64,000 bases of DNA from Podarcis raffonei (GCF_027172205.1 NC_070614.1:51214001-51278000); one strand, 5' to 3'. Positions 1 through 13,400 are shown, counted from the first letter of the stretch. Notes: generated by a model from the sequence alone, not told the origin. Numbers and translations are program-made.

Positions 1-255
1 GTCCATTAATGCCAGTTGGTCTAACAGAAATAAAAGTTATCTGAATAGAACCCATCATGGTGTTGCCCACTTTACGAGCCTTGTTTCTAAAGTAAAAAGT
101 CCCAAATGTTGCAACCTTTCCTCATACAGAAGTTGCTCCAGCCTGCTGATCATTTTGGTTGCCTTATCCCATTCAAAGCTAAAGTATAAAGCCTGGAAAT
201 CCTCATGCCAGTTAATGATTTTGTATGATTTTGAAACAGACATTTTTTAATTTAT
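1..255 (-). repeat. CR1 LINE fragment
   Basis: The minus-strand frame contains DKATKMISRLEQLLYEERLQ then HLGLFTLETRLV, a decayed copy of the CR1 reverse transcriptase end ([27 protein letters not shown]). It lies in CHD3 intron 4 and is cut by the window edge or decayed beyond about 250. Confidence 0.6.
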
Positions 256-3200
256 GTGAAATAAATCCTGAGATTAGAGAGAGGACTGAGCAGCTGTGCA
301 GCACCTGGAGCACCTTATAGAATCCAGAAGCAATTAAACCTTCCCTGCTAATAAGGCCATCAACTGGGCCTTAATGAGTTTAGATTAGACTTCAGAAGGA
401 ACCCAGGTATCAGAAGTGTTAAAATTCTCAAATCACTTCCTTAGCAGAGGAAGAGCTGAAGATCTAACTCCTTTTAAGACAGAAATGGAAGAATTTGTTG
501 TTTTATTCTGGTGGGTTGGGTTTTTTTACACTGAGGAGATGCTTAGAGGTGTGTGTGGTTCTGAGCAACAGTCAACAATGAAATTCCCAAAATCAGCAAA
601 TGAATGGAATATTTCAGAAGTGGCCTGATGTATTTGGGATCTAAGGCAAACAATAAAAGCAGCTCCCTCCAGGTCTGAAAGTTATTAACGTTCCGCAAAA
701 CAAGTGAAGCTAACCTGGAGGCATCCCGTTGGACTACAGGATCAGTCCAACATGGAAGCAGCCTATTCCATAGAGCAAACCAAAGCATTATACATAAATC
801 ACCCCAGCTTGCCCCTCCCCTGGGGCTAACCTCATAGCCCAGCAAGACAAGGATTACAGTTGCTTGCTCCTTTTGGCTTTTATCTGTCTCAAGGGAAGAC
901 AAGAACAGCCAAACCGGAACAGGCCAATGCTCTGTTTAATCCAACAGAGGCCAACACCACACTCACAGAAACAAAGCACCATGTTGCCGTACAGGGCTGG
1001 AGGCGATAGCTCTGACCTCCTCTCCTCCTTCATCCCTCTATCCCTGCAGCCAAGAACCCTGGAGCACAAGACATCCATCATCTGCAATAATCCTCGCTGC
1101 AGATGCTGCATCTTCTTGATCTCTCTGCCCCCAACCAGCCTCAGCACTTCATCTGCTGTCAACACAAAGCGCTCGTAACCAGCATGCCGACGTTTGAACC
1201 AACTGGGGCTCGAGTGTACAAGGACCTCTGGGATTTTGGCTGGCAGACATTCACAGCCCTTGTGCAATGGGCATAAATACAAGCTTTCATCCATCTGACA
1301 GGGAAAGCCATGCACAAGATTCCAAAGGGGTTAATTTCTAGCACAGCAAATCCTGACCCATGATCGTGCTCAGGCCCCGAATCCTGTCAGGATCCCTGCT
1401 GCTTCTATCCATAGGACAGGCCCTGGAGCCTAAAACACCTGAAATCATGCTCCAGACCCATCCATAAGATTTCACATACATTCATGTCTAAGAATGCAGC
1501 CAGAAAGGCTAGACTTCTGAAAAGTGGAAACGGAGTTCTCAAAATACTGAAACATGTACAAAATCCCAATTTCTTCACTTGCATGGTAAGATTACAGAAG
1601 GGCATTATTACATACATACACGCGCGCACACGCGCGCACACACAAACAAAGTGGGAGTAACAGAAGAAAGGCATAAAAACTCAAGTCTTCCTAGAATTCC
1701 TGTTCCCTTAACCCATATGTGGTTGCCAGTTTATTATTGTATCACACGTACCAGGACACAGCTCCAGATCAATTTATGCCCTGGGCTTTGTGTTATGTCA
1801 CTCAACAGAAAAATTTCAGGTTTCGACTTGAGAGTAATGCTATATTCCTGGTGATGGGGTAGCCCAGCCATTTGCTACAAACACACATACTGTAACTGGG
1901 TTCCAGAGGAATAGCTATCATTCACTCCCAGAAATGTAAGGCCTAAGAACCTCTTGAGCCAAGAGGTCATCTTGTTTCATCTTGGCTAACAACAGAAAAA
2001 TCTCCCTAGCTTGCATCTGCTGAGGCCCTTTTTACCTGCAAGCTTTTTTTGTTCCCCTGTTCCAAGGGAAAGATGATCCAAGGATGATCCTCATCTTTGT
2101 AGCTGCAGAGACAAGTCTAAAAAGCCCAGCGAGTCACTGGCAACTGATCAATTCCAACAATGCTCCAAGTCTCCTTTCTTCCACCCCTGCCACCCAATCC
2201 TTGCACACCTTTTCCCTCCTTGACTTCCAGGTTGTTCAAGCCAGACCAACCACAACTTCAACCATCTATGCCTAGGGCTAACCTTTAAACCATGATCTGA
2301 AGTGAGGCTACACACCAGTTTTGAGGTTCATCCCTAACCATCATTTGTCTGATTCAGGTGTCATGGCAAACTATGGTTAGAGCAACCTAGAAATGGAGGA
2401 GGGACTCAAGAGGAGAAGAAAGAGGTGGAAAAGAGAGCATGCAAGCCCATTTCATATTCCTCATTCTCCAAACCACGATTTGGAGCATTTTCTGAACTGA
2501 ACCAATAAGAAGGCTGTTATGCAGAGCTGTGCTATGATCTCATTTTGACTTCTTAATTATTGATGGTCACCATGGCCCATAATGCACTGCAGACTATTAA
2601 GGGATGCTATTAAAGAAATATGAGCTCTTGCTTTGAAAAGGAGGAGGGAGAGGGGAGGAAAAAGTCTGAATTTATTTCATTTCAAAATGCTTTCCAGAAA
2701 TAGGCGGGGCTCTAAGACAAAGACCGGCCTGCATAAAACAAAGCAGCAGCAGGCCTGCCTTGCCTTGCATGTGGCGAGAGACTGACAAAGAATGCAGTGG
2801 GGGAAATGGGGAGGCAGAGACTAGTACAACAACAAGATAAAGAAAAGGCCAGCAAATGTCACTCTTTCGGACTGTGATACTATATGGGAGCAATTCTACA
2901 TCCAGCGAGAGACAGAGGTGGAATATTAAAAACAGATCAAGGGGCAGAGTGAGGGGGGGTGGAGAGAGGGAGAGGCAGAGGGAGAGACACACAAAGAACA
3001 CAATACAAAGATGGATGGATGCAACATGACAGACTCATATCACTGCGACGCTGGGAAAAACTACAGATTATATCTCATCCTTCCTCCTGCAGAGAAATTG
3101 GATTCTCCAGGGACAAAACCTGTTTAGAAGCAGCACCAATAATAGCCACCTGCGATAACACCTAAGTTTTCCAACTCTTCAGAATATTTGTGCTAAACTC

Positions 3201-3455
3201 ATATTCCTCTTCCATTTCCGTGATCATGTCACTTTTTATTTTGATGGTTTAAGCTGCTTCCTTATCCCTCCAAATCAGTCTCAAGCTTCAGTCCACACTT
3301 TGAAAGCTGTTCATTTCTCTCCACCCCTTTCTAAAGAGTTGTAAACCGTGATCTTGCCCCAGCCACAAAGCAGCCAAAGCAAAGGGCCTTCGTTCTGTTT
3401 GCTCACTCTTCAACATCACTACCTATGAGATGCTATAGTTGACTGAGGGGAGGGG
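256..3455. other. CHD3 intron 4, mostly unassigned
   Basis: No exon was recognised. It contains a short CA/CG dinucleotide run at 1615-1646, a G+A-rich patch near 2944-2990, and one unassigned minus-strand open frame at 854-1315 (see findings). Confidence 0.5.
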
Positions 3456-3459
3456 AGGA

Positions 3460-4362
3460 TGGCGGCAGATGACACCCAGCTCTACCTCTCCTTTAAATCA
3501 GAACCAGTGAAGGCGGTGAAGGTCCTGTGTGAGTGCCTGGAGGCTGTTGGAGGATGGATGGCGGCTAACAGATTGAGGTTGAATCCTGACAAGACAGAAG
3601 TACTATTTTTGGGGGACAGGGGACGGGCGGGTGGGGGGGATTCCCTGGTCCTGAATGGAGTAACTGTGCCCCTGAAGGACCAGGTGCGCAGCCTGGGAGG
3701 CATTCTGGACTCACAGCTGTCCATGGAGGCACAAGTTAATTCTGTGTCCAGGGCAGCTGTCTACCAGCTCCATCTGGTACGCAGGGTGAGACTTTCCTGC
3801 CTTCAGACTGTCTCGCCAGAGTGGTGCATGCTCTAGTTATCTCCCGCTTGGACTACTGCAACGCGCTCTACGTGGGGCTACCTTTGAATGTGACCCGGAA
3901 ACTGCAATTAATCCAGAATGGGGCAGCTAGACTGGTGACTGGGAGTGGCCGCCGGGACCACATAACACTGGTTCTGAGAGATCTGCATTGGCTCCCAGTA
4001 CATTTCCGAGCACAATTCAAAGTGTTGGTGCTGACCTTTAAAGCCCTAAAGGGCCTCGGTCCTGTATACCTGAAGGAGCGTCTCCACCCCCATCGTTCAG
4101 CCCGGACACTGAGATCCAGCGCCGAGGGCCTTCTCGGTAGTGGCGCCTGCCCTGTGGAATGCCCTCCCAGCAGATGTCAAAGCAATAAACAACTATTTTA
4201 CTTTTAAAAGACAACTGAAGGCAGCCCTCTTTAGGGAAGTTTTTAATGTCTAATGCTGTACTGTTTTTAATATTCAGTTGGAAGCCGCCCAGAGCGGCTG
4301 GGGAAACTCAGCCAGATGGGCGGGGTATAAATAATAAATTATTATTATTATTGTTATTACTC
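3460..4362 (+). repeat. L2-like (CR1-clade) LINE 3' part, copy 1
   Basis: Two overlapping frames carry the end of the reverse transcriptase: ADDTQLYLSFKSEPVKAV, LRLNPDKTEVLFLGDRGR, then SRLDYCNALYVGLPLNVTRK, LQLIQNGAARLVTGSGRRDH and HWLPVHFRAQFKVLVLTFKA. The 3' end reads GCCGCCCAGAGCGGCTGGGG and ends in an ATT microsatellite. The copy is frameshifted near 3830 and the catalytic YADD reads AADD, so it is dead. It lies in CHD3 intron 4. Confidence 0.85.
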
Positions 4363-5469
4363 CAGAATACAGCAGGGTTAGCAGGCACCATTTGTACTGC
4401 AGCACCATTCTTGCCCCAGCGATGCTATAGAGAACAGATTGCTAGATTCAGATAAATGGGAGACCCAGCTTCAAATCCCTGGGGCTCTGCTATGCGAGTC
4501 ACTGGATGGCCTCAGCAAATCTTCCACTCTAGGCCTGAATAACTTCACAGGGCTGCTGCCAAGGATAGCACACCACCAGATACTACAGCATATGGCAGCT
4601 ATGGAGACCTCTAGAAGTCCTGATTATACACTGCATTTCAGGAACACAGATGTCCCAAATGCACAGCAGATCTTTAAGCCCTCGGGGAGCCATGAGGAAC
4701 ATGTGAAAGGGCTCCAAAGGGCCTTTCCAGCAGGAGCTCCATCTTGTTGGTCTTGAGGGAGCTCTTGGCTGATCCCAGCAGCAGCAGGGGAAGGCGGCAA
4801 ACTGCCTCAGGTACAGGCGAGTGCCAAACAATTTAAAGCTAATTAGAGCCAGGCTGAGAGCTTTACTCTCCGAAAGCCCCACTGGCAAGCCTGTCCCCTG
4901 AGCCCCTGGCACAAATCACTGACTTGATTAAACTGGCGAGGCCCAGGTGGCCTCAAGATCTCATGAATGTTGGTGCCGGATTGCTGCCATTGGTCACAGA
5001 GAGTTGTTGGCGGCAGAATGCACCTCTGCCCGCCAAGCGAAAGCAGGGAGATACGGGGGCCTGCCAAGGCCACTGGCAGCTTCCTTGTAGCTGACATGAA
5101 CTCAGCTTTGCCTGGATTGAGTCACAGGCTCACAGCCAGATATGCCCTCAGGTCTGTGGATGCAGATACTGGGCTGTCTGTTGCTCCGGTACCTGCATTT
5201 AACAAGACTGTTTGCTGAGAAAGGCTATCTACAGCACACTCACTGCAAAAACAGGGTTTCTTGCTTTCTTGTCTCCTCCTCTTCCCCACTCACTGCCTTT
5301 TTGCCATTTCACTATTCCAACTAGTAAAGAGAGGCTACATTCATGCAAACTGTTGCTTCAGTTTAACAAACCATTCACATTCCTGCACAGTTCCCAGAGA
5401 CAAGAATAAAGGCAAAGCAAGACTACTCAGAGACCATCACTCCCAAAGCATTTGTTCATCTAGCGACAT
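4363..5469. other. CHD3 intron 4, nothing recognised
   Basis: No gene, RNA or repeat was recognised in this stretch; the short open frames here have no familiar motifs. Confidence 0.4.
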
Positions 5470-5872
5470 CATAAAGAAGGCTGATTGCCGAAGAATTGAT
5501 GCTTTTGAATGATGGTGCTGGAGAAGACTCTCGAGAGTCCCATGGACTGCAAGAAGACCAAACCTCTCCATTCTGAAGGAAATCAGCCCTGAGTGCTCAC
5601 TGGAAGGACAGATCCTGAAGCTGAGGCTCCAATACTTTGGCCACCTCAGGAAAAGAGAAGACTCCCTGGAAAAGACCCTGATGTTGGGAAAGATTGAGGA
5701 CACAAGGAGAAGGGGACGACGGAGGACGAGAAGGTTGGACAGTGTTCTCAAAGCTACTAACATGAGTTTGACCAAACTGCAGGAGGCAATGGAAGACAGG
5801 AGTGTGCCTGGCGTGCTCTGGTCCATGGAGTCACGAAGAGTTGGACACGACTAAACGACTAAACAACAACAA
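5470..5872 (+). repeat. Bov-B (RTE) LINE 3' end
   Basis: The decayed frame holds the Bov-B C-terminus: ADCRRIDAFE, LSILKEISPECSLEGQILKL then RLQYFGHLRKREDSLEKTLM and RRRGRRRTRRLDSV. The end, GGACACGACTAAACGACTAA followed by ACAACAACAACC, is the classic Bov-B tail. The copy is 5'-truncated and carries an early stop (after DAFE). This family supplies the enzyme for the Sauria SINEs and is known for horizontal transfer in squamates. Confidence 0.9.
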
Positions 5873-5875
5873 CCA

Positions 5876-6140
5876 AAGAACATAAGAAAAGCCCTGTAGC
5901 TGGATCAGACCGAAGGCTGATCTAGTCCAGCATGCTGCTCCTACAGCACCAACCAGATGCCTCTCAGAAGCCCACAAGTAAGACATGAGAGCAACTGCAC
6001 TCTCCTACTTGTAGTCCCCAACCTCTCATCCTACCGGAAGACTACAGCCACCAGGACTAGTAGCCACTGACAACCTTATCTGTTTTGAATTTATTTAATC
6101 TCATTTTAAAGCCATCTAAGTCAGTGGCCAATGTCACTAG
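5876..6140 (+). repeat. Unclassified squamate interspersed repeat (GAACATAAGAA...GGATCAG family), copy 1
   Basis: It begins GAACATAAGAAAAGCCCTG and contains CTGGATCAGACC..GGCTGATCTAGTCCAGCATG and ACCAACCAGATGCC. Parts of the same family recur at 45598-45693 (minus), 54365-54412 plus 54961-55050, and 55290-55370. It starts directly behind the Bov-B tail. The class is not known to me. Confidence 0.6.
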
Positions 6141-6432
6141 TGCTTAAAAAGGAGTGAAGAGAAGAAGTTGGGACATCCTTACCGGACAACACACACTTCC
6201 TTGAGGGAAGAAGTGGGTAAAGGATGGAGGGGACTTATTCCTGTACATAAAGAGTGTGTACGTGAAACGTGTGTGTGACCTGCACAAAAACAGGTTTTTT
6301 AAAAGTTATTCGAAGACCGCTGTTTACAAAGCTTACCCCACATCTCCAAACAACAATCAGTGTCTGATTTTCTTTAGTTTGTGAATAGGTGGACCTTGAA
6401 GCTCACCATTCCTTCTGGATTCCAGACACTCA

Positions 6433-7574
<1,142 letters not shown>

Positions 7575-7835
7575 CAGTGGACACTCGGGTTGCGAACATG
7601 ATCCATGCGGAAGGCACATTTGCAACCTGCAGCATTCGCAACCCACAGCACCACGTCTGTGCACACACAGGTTGTGATTATATGCTTCTGTGCACGCGCA
7701 AAGTGCGGTTTAGCGCTTCTGCGCATGCGCAACCACCAAAACCCGGAAGTAACCCTTTCCGGTACTTCTGGGTTTCAGTGGGTCCATAACCCGAAAATAC
7801 GCAACCTGAAGCGTCTGTAACCCAAGGTATGATTG
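7575..7835. mobile_element. Tigger-like (Tc1/mariner, pogo group) nonautonomous element, copy 1
   Basis: The left end is CAGTGGACACTCGGGTTG and the right end, read inward, is CAATCATACCTTGGGTTA; both resemble the CAGTGGTACCTCGGGTTA ends of the two other copies here. TA flanks both sides. It has no coding capacity and its ends are the most diverged of the three copies. Confidence 0.75.
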
Positions 7836-7837
7836 TA

Positions 7838-8689
7838 TCTCTATGTATGGTTGTATTGTATTGTTTTTATATTTTTAAACCCTGAGACACTCTGAGATCA
7901 TTTATCTACTGAATATGCATTCAATAAAAACCTAAAATAAAGAAGATCAAAGTCCCTGCCTTTCACCACTGTAAATGCCCATGAAGAATAAACACAGGTG
8001 CTGGCAGAGGTTGTGTGAGGAGCTGAGGCCATGCCATGCACCAGGGTGGCAGGGCGAGCTGGGGAGGGCAGCATGATCCGCGCATGATGGAGCGATCTGC
8101 CACACATGGCGGTAGTGGGGCCATCTGCTATGCGTCGCTAGGGGCAGCAGGGCGAGCCCCCCACAGTGTACCTTTTTGTCACCCCCCTCATGGATGACAC
8201 CTGGGCCGGCCACCCCCACCCCCCCTTCCTACGCCCCTGCTTTGCCTATGGCTTTTTCAACAGGTGGCACTGAGAAAAATATCTGGGCATGTGGGATTAT
8301 CCAGAAGCCAACACAGTGTGGAGAAAGTGTTTGGAGAGTTTATTGCTGCCTTGTAATTCTCCAATCAGTGCTAGCACAGCCTTGCATGGTGGAAAAGTGT
8401 GGGGATTGTTGAAAAGTACAGGACTGCAGAAACACAGACGGGTCTAATTCTGGGTCTCGGCATGACTACAAAACCTATCATTCTGCCCCTCCCATCCCAA
8501 CTGTTTTGTTTTGTTTTCGTTCTTATTTTTATTATGTTATTTTGTGTTCTTATCTTTTATTTTTACACTAAGATCTTCAGATGAAGGGCGGTATACAATT
8601 ATTGTTATAATTATTTTTAAACCAAGCTATTTGAAAACTCTGGGTGGTGGTAGCTCTACAGTGGAGTCTGAGGTGCAAACTCCCTGAGT
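7838..8689. other. CHD3 intron 3, middle part
   Basis: GC-rich single-copy-looking DNA (about 8020-8240), then at 8577-8615 a short LINE-type 3' tail (GATGAAGGGCGGTATACAAT). No gene was recognised. Confidence 0.4.
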
Positions 8690-8863
8690 CATCCAGCAAG
8701 TTCCAGGGGTCCTCCCTCAGGAGGTTGCAGAATCTCCTTCCATGGAAGTCTTTAAGCAGAGGCTGGATGACCATCTCTCATGGATGCTTTAGTTGACATT
8801 CCTGCATTGCTTGGGGTTGGACTAGATGACCCTTGGAGTCCCTTCCAAATCTACAATTCTAGG
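8690..8863 (+). repeat. CR1 LINE 3' end, interrupted by L1
   Basis: It contains AGTCTTTAAGCAGAGGCTGG, GGATGCTTTAGTTGA and TTGGACTAGATGACCCTTGG, the standard CR1 3' region. The copy continues after the L1 insertion at 9395-9401 with ATTCTAC, the last of the CR1 ATTCTATG-type repeats, which abuts CHD3 exon 3. Confidence 0.85.
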
Positions 8864-9377
8864 GAAGGACAGAACTTTTTTTATGTACGCTACAACAGCA
8901 GCAAGAATACTTATTGCAAAGTATTGGAAGACACAAGATCTACCCACTTTGGAAGAATGGCAGACGAAGGTGATAGACTACATGGGACTGGCAGAAATGA
9001 CTGGCAGAATCCGAGACCAGGGAGAAGAGTCGGTGGAAGAAGATTGGAAGAAATTTAAAGATTATCTACAGAAATATTGTAAAATTAATGAATGTTAGAA
9101 TGATGTTGGAGAGAAATTAAGTGATTTCCAGCTGTAATGCTTTAAGAGAATGTGAAAAAAAGGATATAAATAGGTAAAAATCTAATGGTAAGGATTTGAT
9201 GAACCAACAATTTGAAGTGGAATACAAAAAAGGGAGGTATGAGGAGGTCCGGGAAACAAGCTAAAGGAAAATAAGCAATGGAAACTTTGTGTGTTTTTAA
9301 CTATTTTTATTTTGTATTTTTTTTCATTTTTACTGTATTACTTTAAAAATTTTTAATAAATATCTTATTAAAAAAAC
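8864..9377 (+). repeat. 5'-truncated L1 LINE with 17-bp target duplication
   Basis: The frame AARILIAKYWKTQDLPTLEE..WQTKVIDYMGLAEMTGRIRD..EDWKKFKDYLQKY is the L1 ORF2 C-terminus, followed by a stop, an A+T-rich 3' UTR and a terminal A run. It is flanked by perfect copies of AAATCTACAATTCTAGG (8847-8863 and 9378-9394). The exact 17-bp duplication marks this as one target-primed insertion into the CR1 tail, and fairly recent. Confidence 0.92.
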
Positions 9378-9401
9378 AAATCTACAATTCTAGGATTCTA
9401 C

Positions 9402-9575
9402 CTTTGGCTTTTGCACTCCATCTTCTTCCGTCTTTTTCCGTCGTTTTGTCTTTTTCTCCTTCTTCTCCCGATGCTTTCTCCGCTTTTTCTTCCCCACTCC
9501 TCCATAGTCGCTGCCGCCACTCTCCGACTTGGCCCGATACTCCTCTCGGTCAGATTCAAACTCATCCTCGCTGAC
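9402..9575 (-). CDS. CHD3: CHD3 coding exon 3 (acidic then Lys/Arg-rich segment)
   Basis: This exon encodes residues 115-172. Its core, [15 protein letters not shown] then [17 protein letters not shown], matches the CHD3 N-terminal region between the acidic start and the CHDNT domain. The acceptor is CTTGGCAG at 9577-9576. The exon is exactly 58 codons, phase 0 at both ends. The donor is AAAG followed by GTAGAA at 9401-9396, which fits the consensus poorly after position +3. The intron begins directly in an antisense CR1 3' tail (see findings). Confidence 0.94.
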
Positions 9576-10373
9576 CTGCCAAGGGGAAGACAGAGAGTGA
9601 GAGGGCACAACAAGTGAGATCATTAGCATTAATTAGCAACAGCCTTCCTGCTGGGCAAAGGAGCCCGTGCCAGGACAAGGGCAACCTGTTCATTATGGTG
9701 AGATAAAGCGGCTTAGCAAAATAACCAGCCTGCAGTTACTGTCAACCCACAAAACAAACAGTAAACCTTGAAGAGATGATTCAGCAGCAGAATGCCTCAG
9801 GCAGAAAACCTTCCCGTTACAAAGCGAGAGCCCCTAGAGAGGTGCAGCCCACTGACAGGGAGGCCCAAAAACCTCTGTGACTGGTGCATGGGAAAACTAG
9901 GGATATTACACAAACAACTCATTTTCATCCAAAATGAAAAGGGGAGATTAAAAAACCAAACCTATGAGGAACCTCTCCCACCCAGTTAAATGTGTGCCTT
10001 TTGTGCCCCTCCATTAATCCACCATAGCCTTCAACGAATGCAGAATTCCATCTCTGTATACCAGGACTACATAAGCTGAAGAACCAATTAGCTAGCATAG
10101 CCGGGGGTGAGTGGCAGGGAATCCCAGTCCAAAATCAAACTTTGCCGTTTCTTTCTAGCGGACTCTTTAGCCTTAGAGGGGCGAGAATGGCCAAGGAATC
10201 AAGGAACCCTGCCCCCCATTGCAAACTGGTTCCCCGCAGGCCCCAGTAAGACAGTCTTGCCACTATCACGACTGCCCCATCATACGTCCACCTCCTTCAA
10301 AAAGCAACAAGTCACTAATGCCATTAACACATATGCACACATGTGCAAAAGTGGAGAAAAGGAGGCAACTTAC
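9576..10373. other. CHD3 intron 2
   Basis: A short 798-bp intron with no recognised repeat or gene. Confidence 0.6.
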
Positions 10374-10492
10374 TAATTTCTTGCGCTTCCTGGGTTTCCC
10401 CGGCTTGTTCTCTTTCTGCTTTTTGGGCCCTCGTTTCTTCTTCTTGACAACAAGGGGGCTCTCCAAGTTGCGCAGTTCCTCCTCCTCTTCGT
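10374..10492 (-). CDS. CHD3: CHD3 coding exon 2 (basic, NLS-like segment)
   Basis: This exon encodes residues 75-114. It opens with a short acidic run and then a strongly basic segment, [18 protein letters not shown] followed by RKRKK, which is nearly identical to the mammalian CHD3 segment and looks like a nuclear localisation signal. The acceptor is ATTTTCAG and the donor is the consensus GTAAGT. The reading phase joins exon 1 (one base carried over) and exon 3 (phase 0) without a break. The intron upstream (10493-24037) is about 13.5 kb; the one downstream (9576-10373) is about 0.8 kb. Confidence 0.95.
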
Positions 10493-13400
10493 CTGAAAAT
10501 AAAGGGGGTGGGAGGGAGGGAAATGAGACCAACGAAAAAGGACAGAAAGAGAAGGAAATCACTTGTGTGCTTTGCTACTTCTGGGCAGCCACTGCTCCAA
10601 GCTCACACACATGCTGAAACAATTATCCTCTCTCCATTCCTCACACTGTGCTCTCTGCCAGCAGATCTCACCACTGCGCTGAAAGAGCCATGCTAGGGGA
10701 AGCTGGAAACCCTGGTGGAGTTCCCTCTCCTCCTCCTCACCCCTGTGGTCAACTTTATCCAGACAGGCTTGAACGATTCTATTTTTTACTATTATGACTG
10801 TTTTGCTTTCACTCTCCCACCCCCCCCACCCTGCTTGGTCAGAAGAGCAGCCATCTGTTCCGACACTCTCAAGACGGTCACAGGGCACAGACGACAATCC
10901 CCCTAAGGGACTTCCACAAAAACCTTGGCTCATTTTGCTTCACAAAACACTTGAAGCCATGAAGAAGGGCAGTGGGTAAGGAGGGGAGGCAGCGGGTGAC
11001 CTGCCTTTTGGCACAAAAGGCTGGAAGTGCATATGGCTCACCACCTAAAAAGCTTGTGGGTTGAAATTCAAGACCAGGCAAAGAAAGGGCACTTCTGAGG
11101 CTTCAGCTTCACCCACCCTCCCATTGCTGAATGGGGAAGGTTGATTTAGTCCTACATAAGTGCACCAAGCACACCCCTCCTCACAAGGGGATAGGGAAGG
11201 AGTAAATGCACCCTTGTACGTAACAAAGCATGCAAACAGGATGAAAGTAAGACACATCTGTCTGAATGACCCTAAAGTTGGTCTCCTTTGTTCATGCGAG
11301 GGCTGCCTACGAGTTCATCTCCTCCCTTCTGTCCTGTTGCAAATGCCAAATGCCAATACTCTGCACCTGGCACGGCCAACTTTCCTACCCTCAAAAGAGA
11401 TTAGGCAACCCTTTATATGGTTGGAAGTTGCAGGTCACTCTCCCTCCTCCTGCTTCTTCCCCAGCCCAATGTTCCAAATTCTCTTAATTCCAGTCTGCGA
11501 TGGCGAAGGACCCCCATGTCTTGGTGCCTTGCCAGCTCACCTCCAGCAGCTGCTGTCTGATGCTCCTCCCAAAGCACCCTTCCCTTACAGGCTCCTCAGT
11601 CCCAGCAGATGAATGGGAGACCTGGGACTGGTCACTGCTCAAGTGCTTCCTGGTAGCACTGCAAGGCACAGTGGTGCCAACTGGGTGGGCTAGGGATTTA
11701 AAGAAAATCCTCCAGGCAGGCTGGCTGAAGGCTGGTTGTCACCGACGCAGACACTCTACTATGCAGTAGGTGTAGCAACGAGGCATAACTCCTTAATAGG
11801 AGTCACCCGGGCCAACTCCCCTCTCGTTCACACTTCTTGTAAATCAGAAGCGACTCCGCCGGCATCAACTGAAATTACTTCAGTATATTAAGACAGAGGA
11901 GGGACCATTAATCCTCTGCGTTTTCTCCGACAGCTTTTCAACCTCCTGCTCCCCTCGGTGCACAGAGGAAGGCTCTATCTACAGCGAGCCGCACACGGAG
12001 GCTACACACGCCGCCGACTCGTTAATATCACAGGACAGCCGGCTCAGTGGTAATTAGACGCTCCAGAGCCACTCTGCCCCCTTGAGCGATTTCTCTTGTC
12101 TTGCCAGACAAGGCGGGCGGGGAAGGAGACAGAAGAGTCTTGCTGCTAACCTGGCTGTGATTAATGTGGGACGTAACCCCACTAAGTGTCGGTGCTCAGA
12201 AAACCTTTCCCTAAACTAGAAGGACCAATACGTCAGGTTCTGTCACCGTTTGCCCAAATCCCTTCCAAGCCTGAGCAACGCAAGCCTTTGTGTTTCATCT
12301 GACGCTGACCAACCCCGCTTCCCAAGAATTGGGTTGAAATCTAGGCTCAGGGCCCCTGAATTGGGAGAATCACAGATTCTGTTAGTGTTGCAGCTCCAGG
12401 CTTCTGAAATGGGTCTCCTACTGAAATTGAACAAACAAGTTCTTGTGGTTAGGAAGTGACTGAAGATATTTTTGAGAACCCTTTCCCTGAAGTGAAACCC
12501 ACAAAAATAAATCTACAAATAAACAAACAGGTGGAAGGAGACTGAAAGTCCACCAAGCCCAACCCTGGAAGTAAGAGGCAACATCTATCCATCCCAGATT
12601 CAAATCCTCACATTTCCATGAGGTTTAGTGGATGAATGACCTTGGACATGCCTCAGCCTAACCTGCTTTGAGCCTGGTTGATGCATATATGAAATATGAA
12701 CTGTAACGTATCTTGCACTCTGAAAAGTCCTGTATAAGAAGTATCATTATGCAGGATTGCTCCTGAACCTATACTGCTCCTGCTCACACCTCAAGCAACT
12801 TCCCTCAATAGCCACTCCCGCAACCCTTGCTGCTATGCAGAGCACCACCACTCCAAAAGCCATGATACAGCGAACTGGCTTAGCTTTGGAAAACCTGTGT
12901 CCATTGCCTGGCCTCATTACAGGTCAAAGTCTCAGCCTCAGTTCCCCCACTGGAAGTCCAGGTAAAGGTCTAAAGGGAACACAGCGAGGTGCCCTGCTGA
13001 AAATAAGGTGGTGTGTCTGCCCAGAGCCTGGATTCAAGACTGCTGAGAAACCTCTGTGGACACTGCTCCAAGTCCCTTGGGGAGAAAAGGTGGACAATGT
13101 AACAAATGCATAAAAATCAATTTATCCTACAGCTGCCAACCCAGCTGTTCTTCCTTTTATCCTTCACAGTCTGGCCTAAGTTGTCTGCACACCAGGGACA
13201 CATATTAAAATATTCTCAGACTCCCACCAGTATTTCCAGACGAGGAAAGGCAGGGCAGGGGAGAGGGAAACATAGGCAGACATGTCTTGCTGGGGTAGAC
13301 CCCTGCCACACGCCTGCTCCCTTTCAACCAGCAATCAACTGACTACAAGCTTCATCTGATAAGAGTACTGTTGCTGCTGCTTACAAAAAGTGTATTCCCT

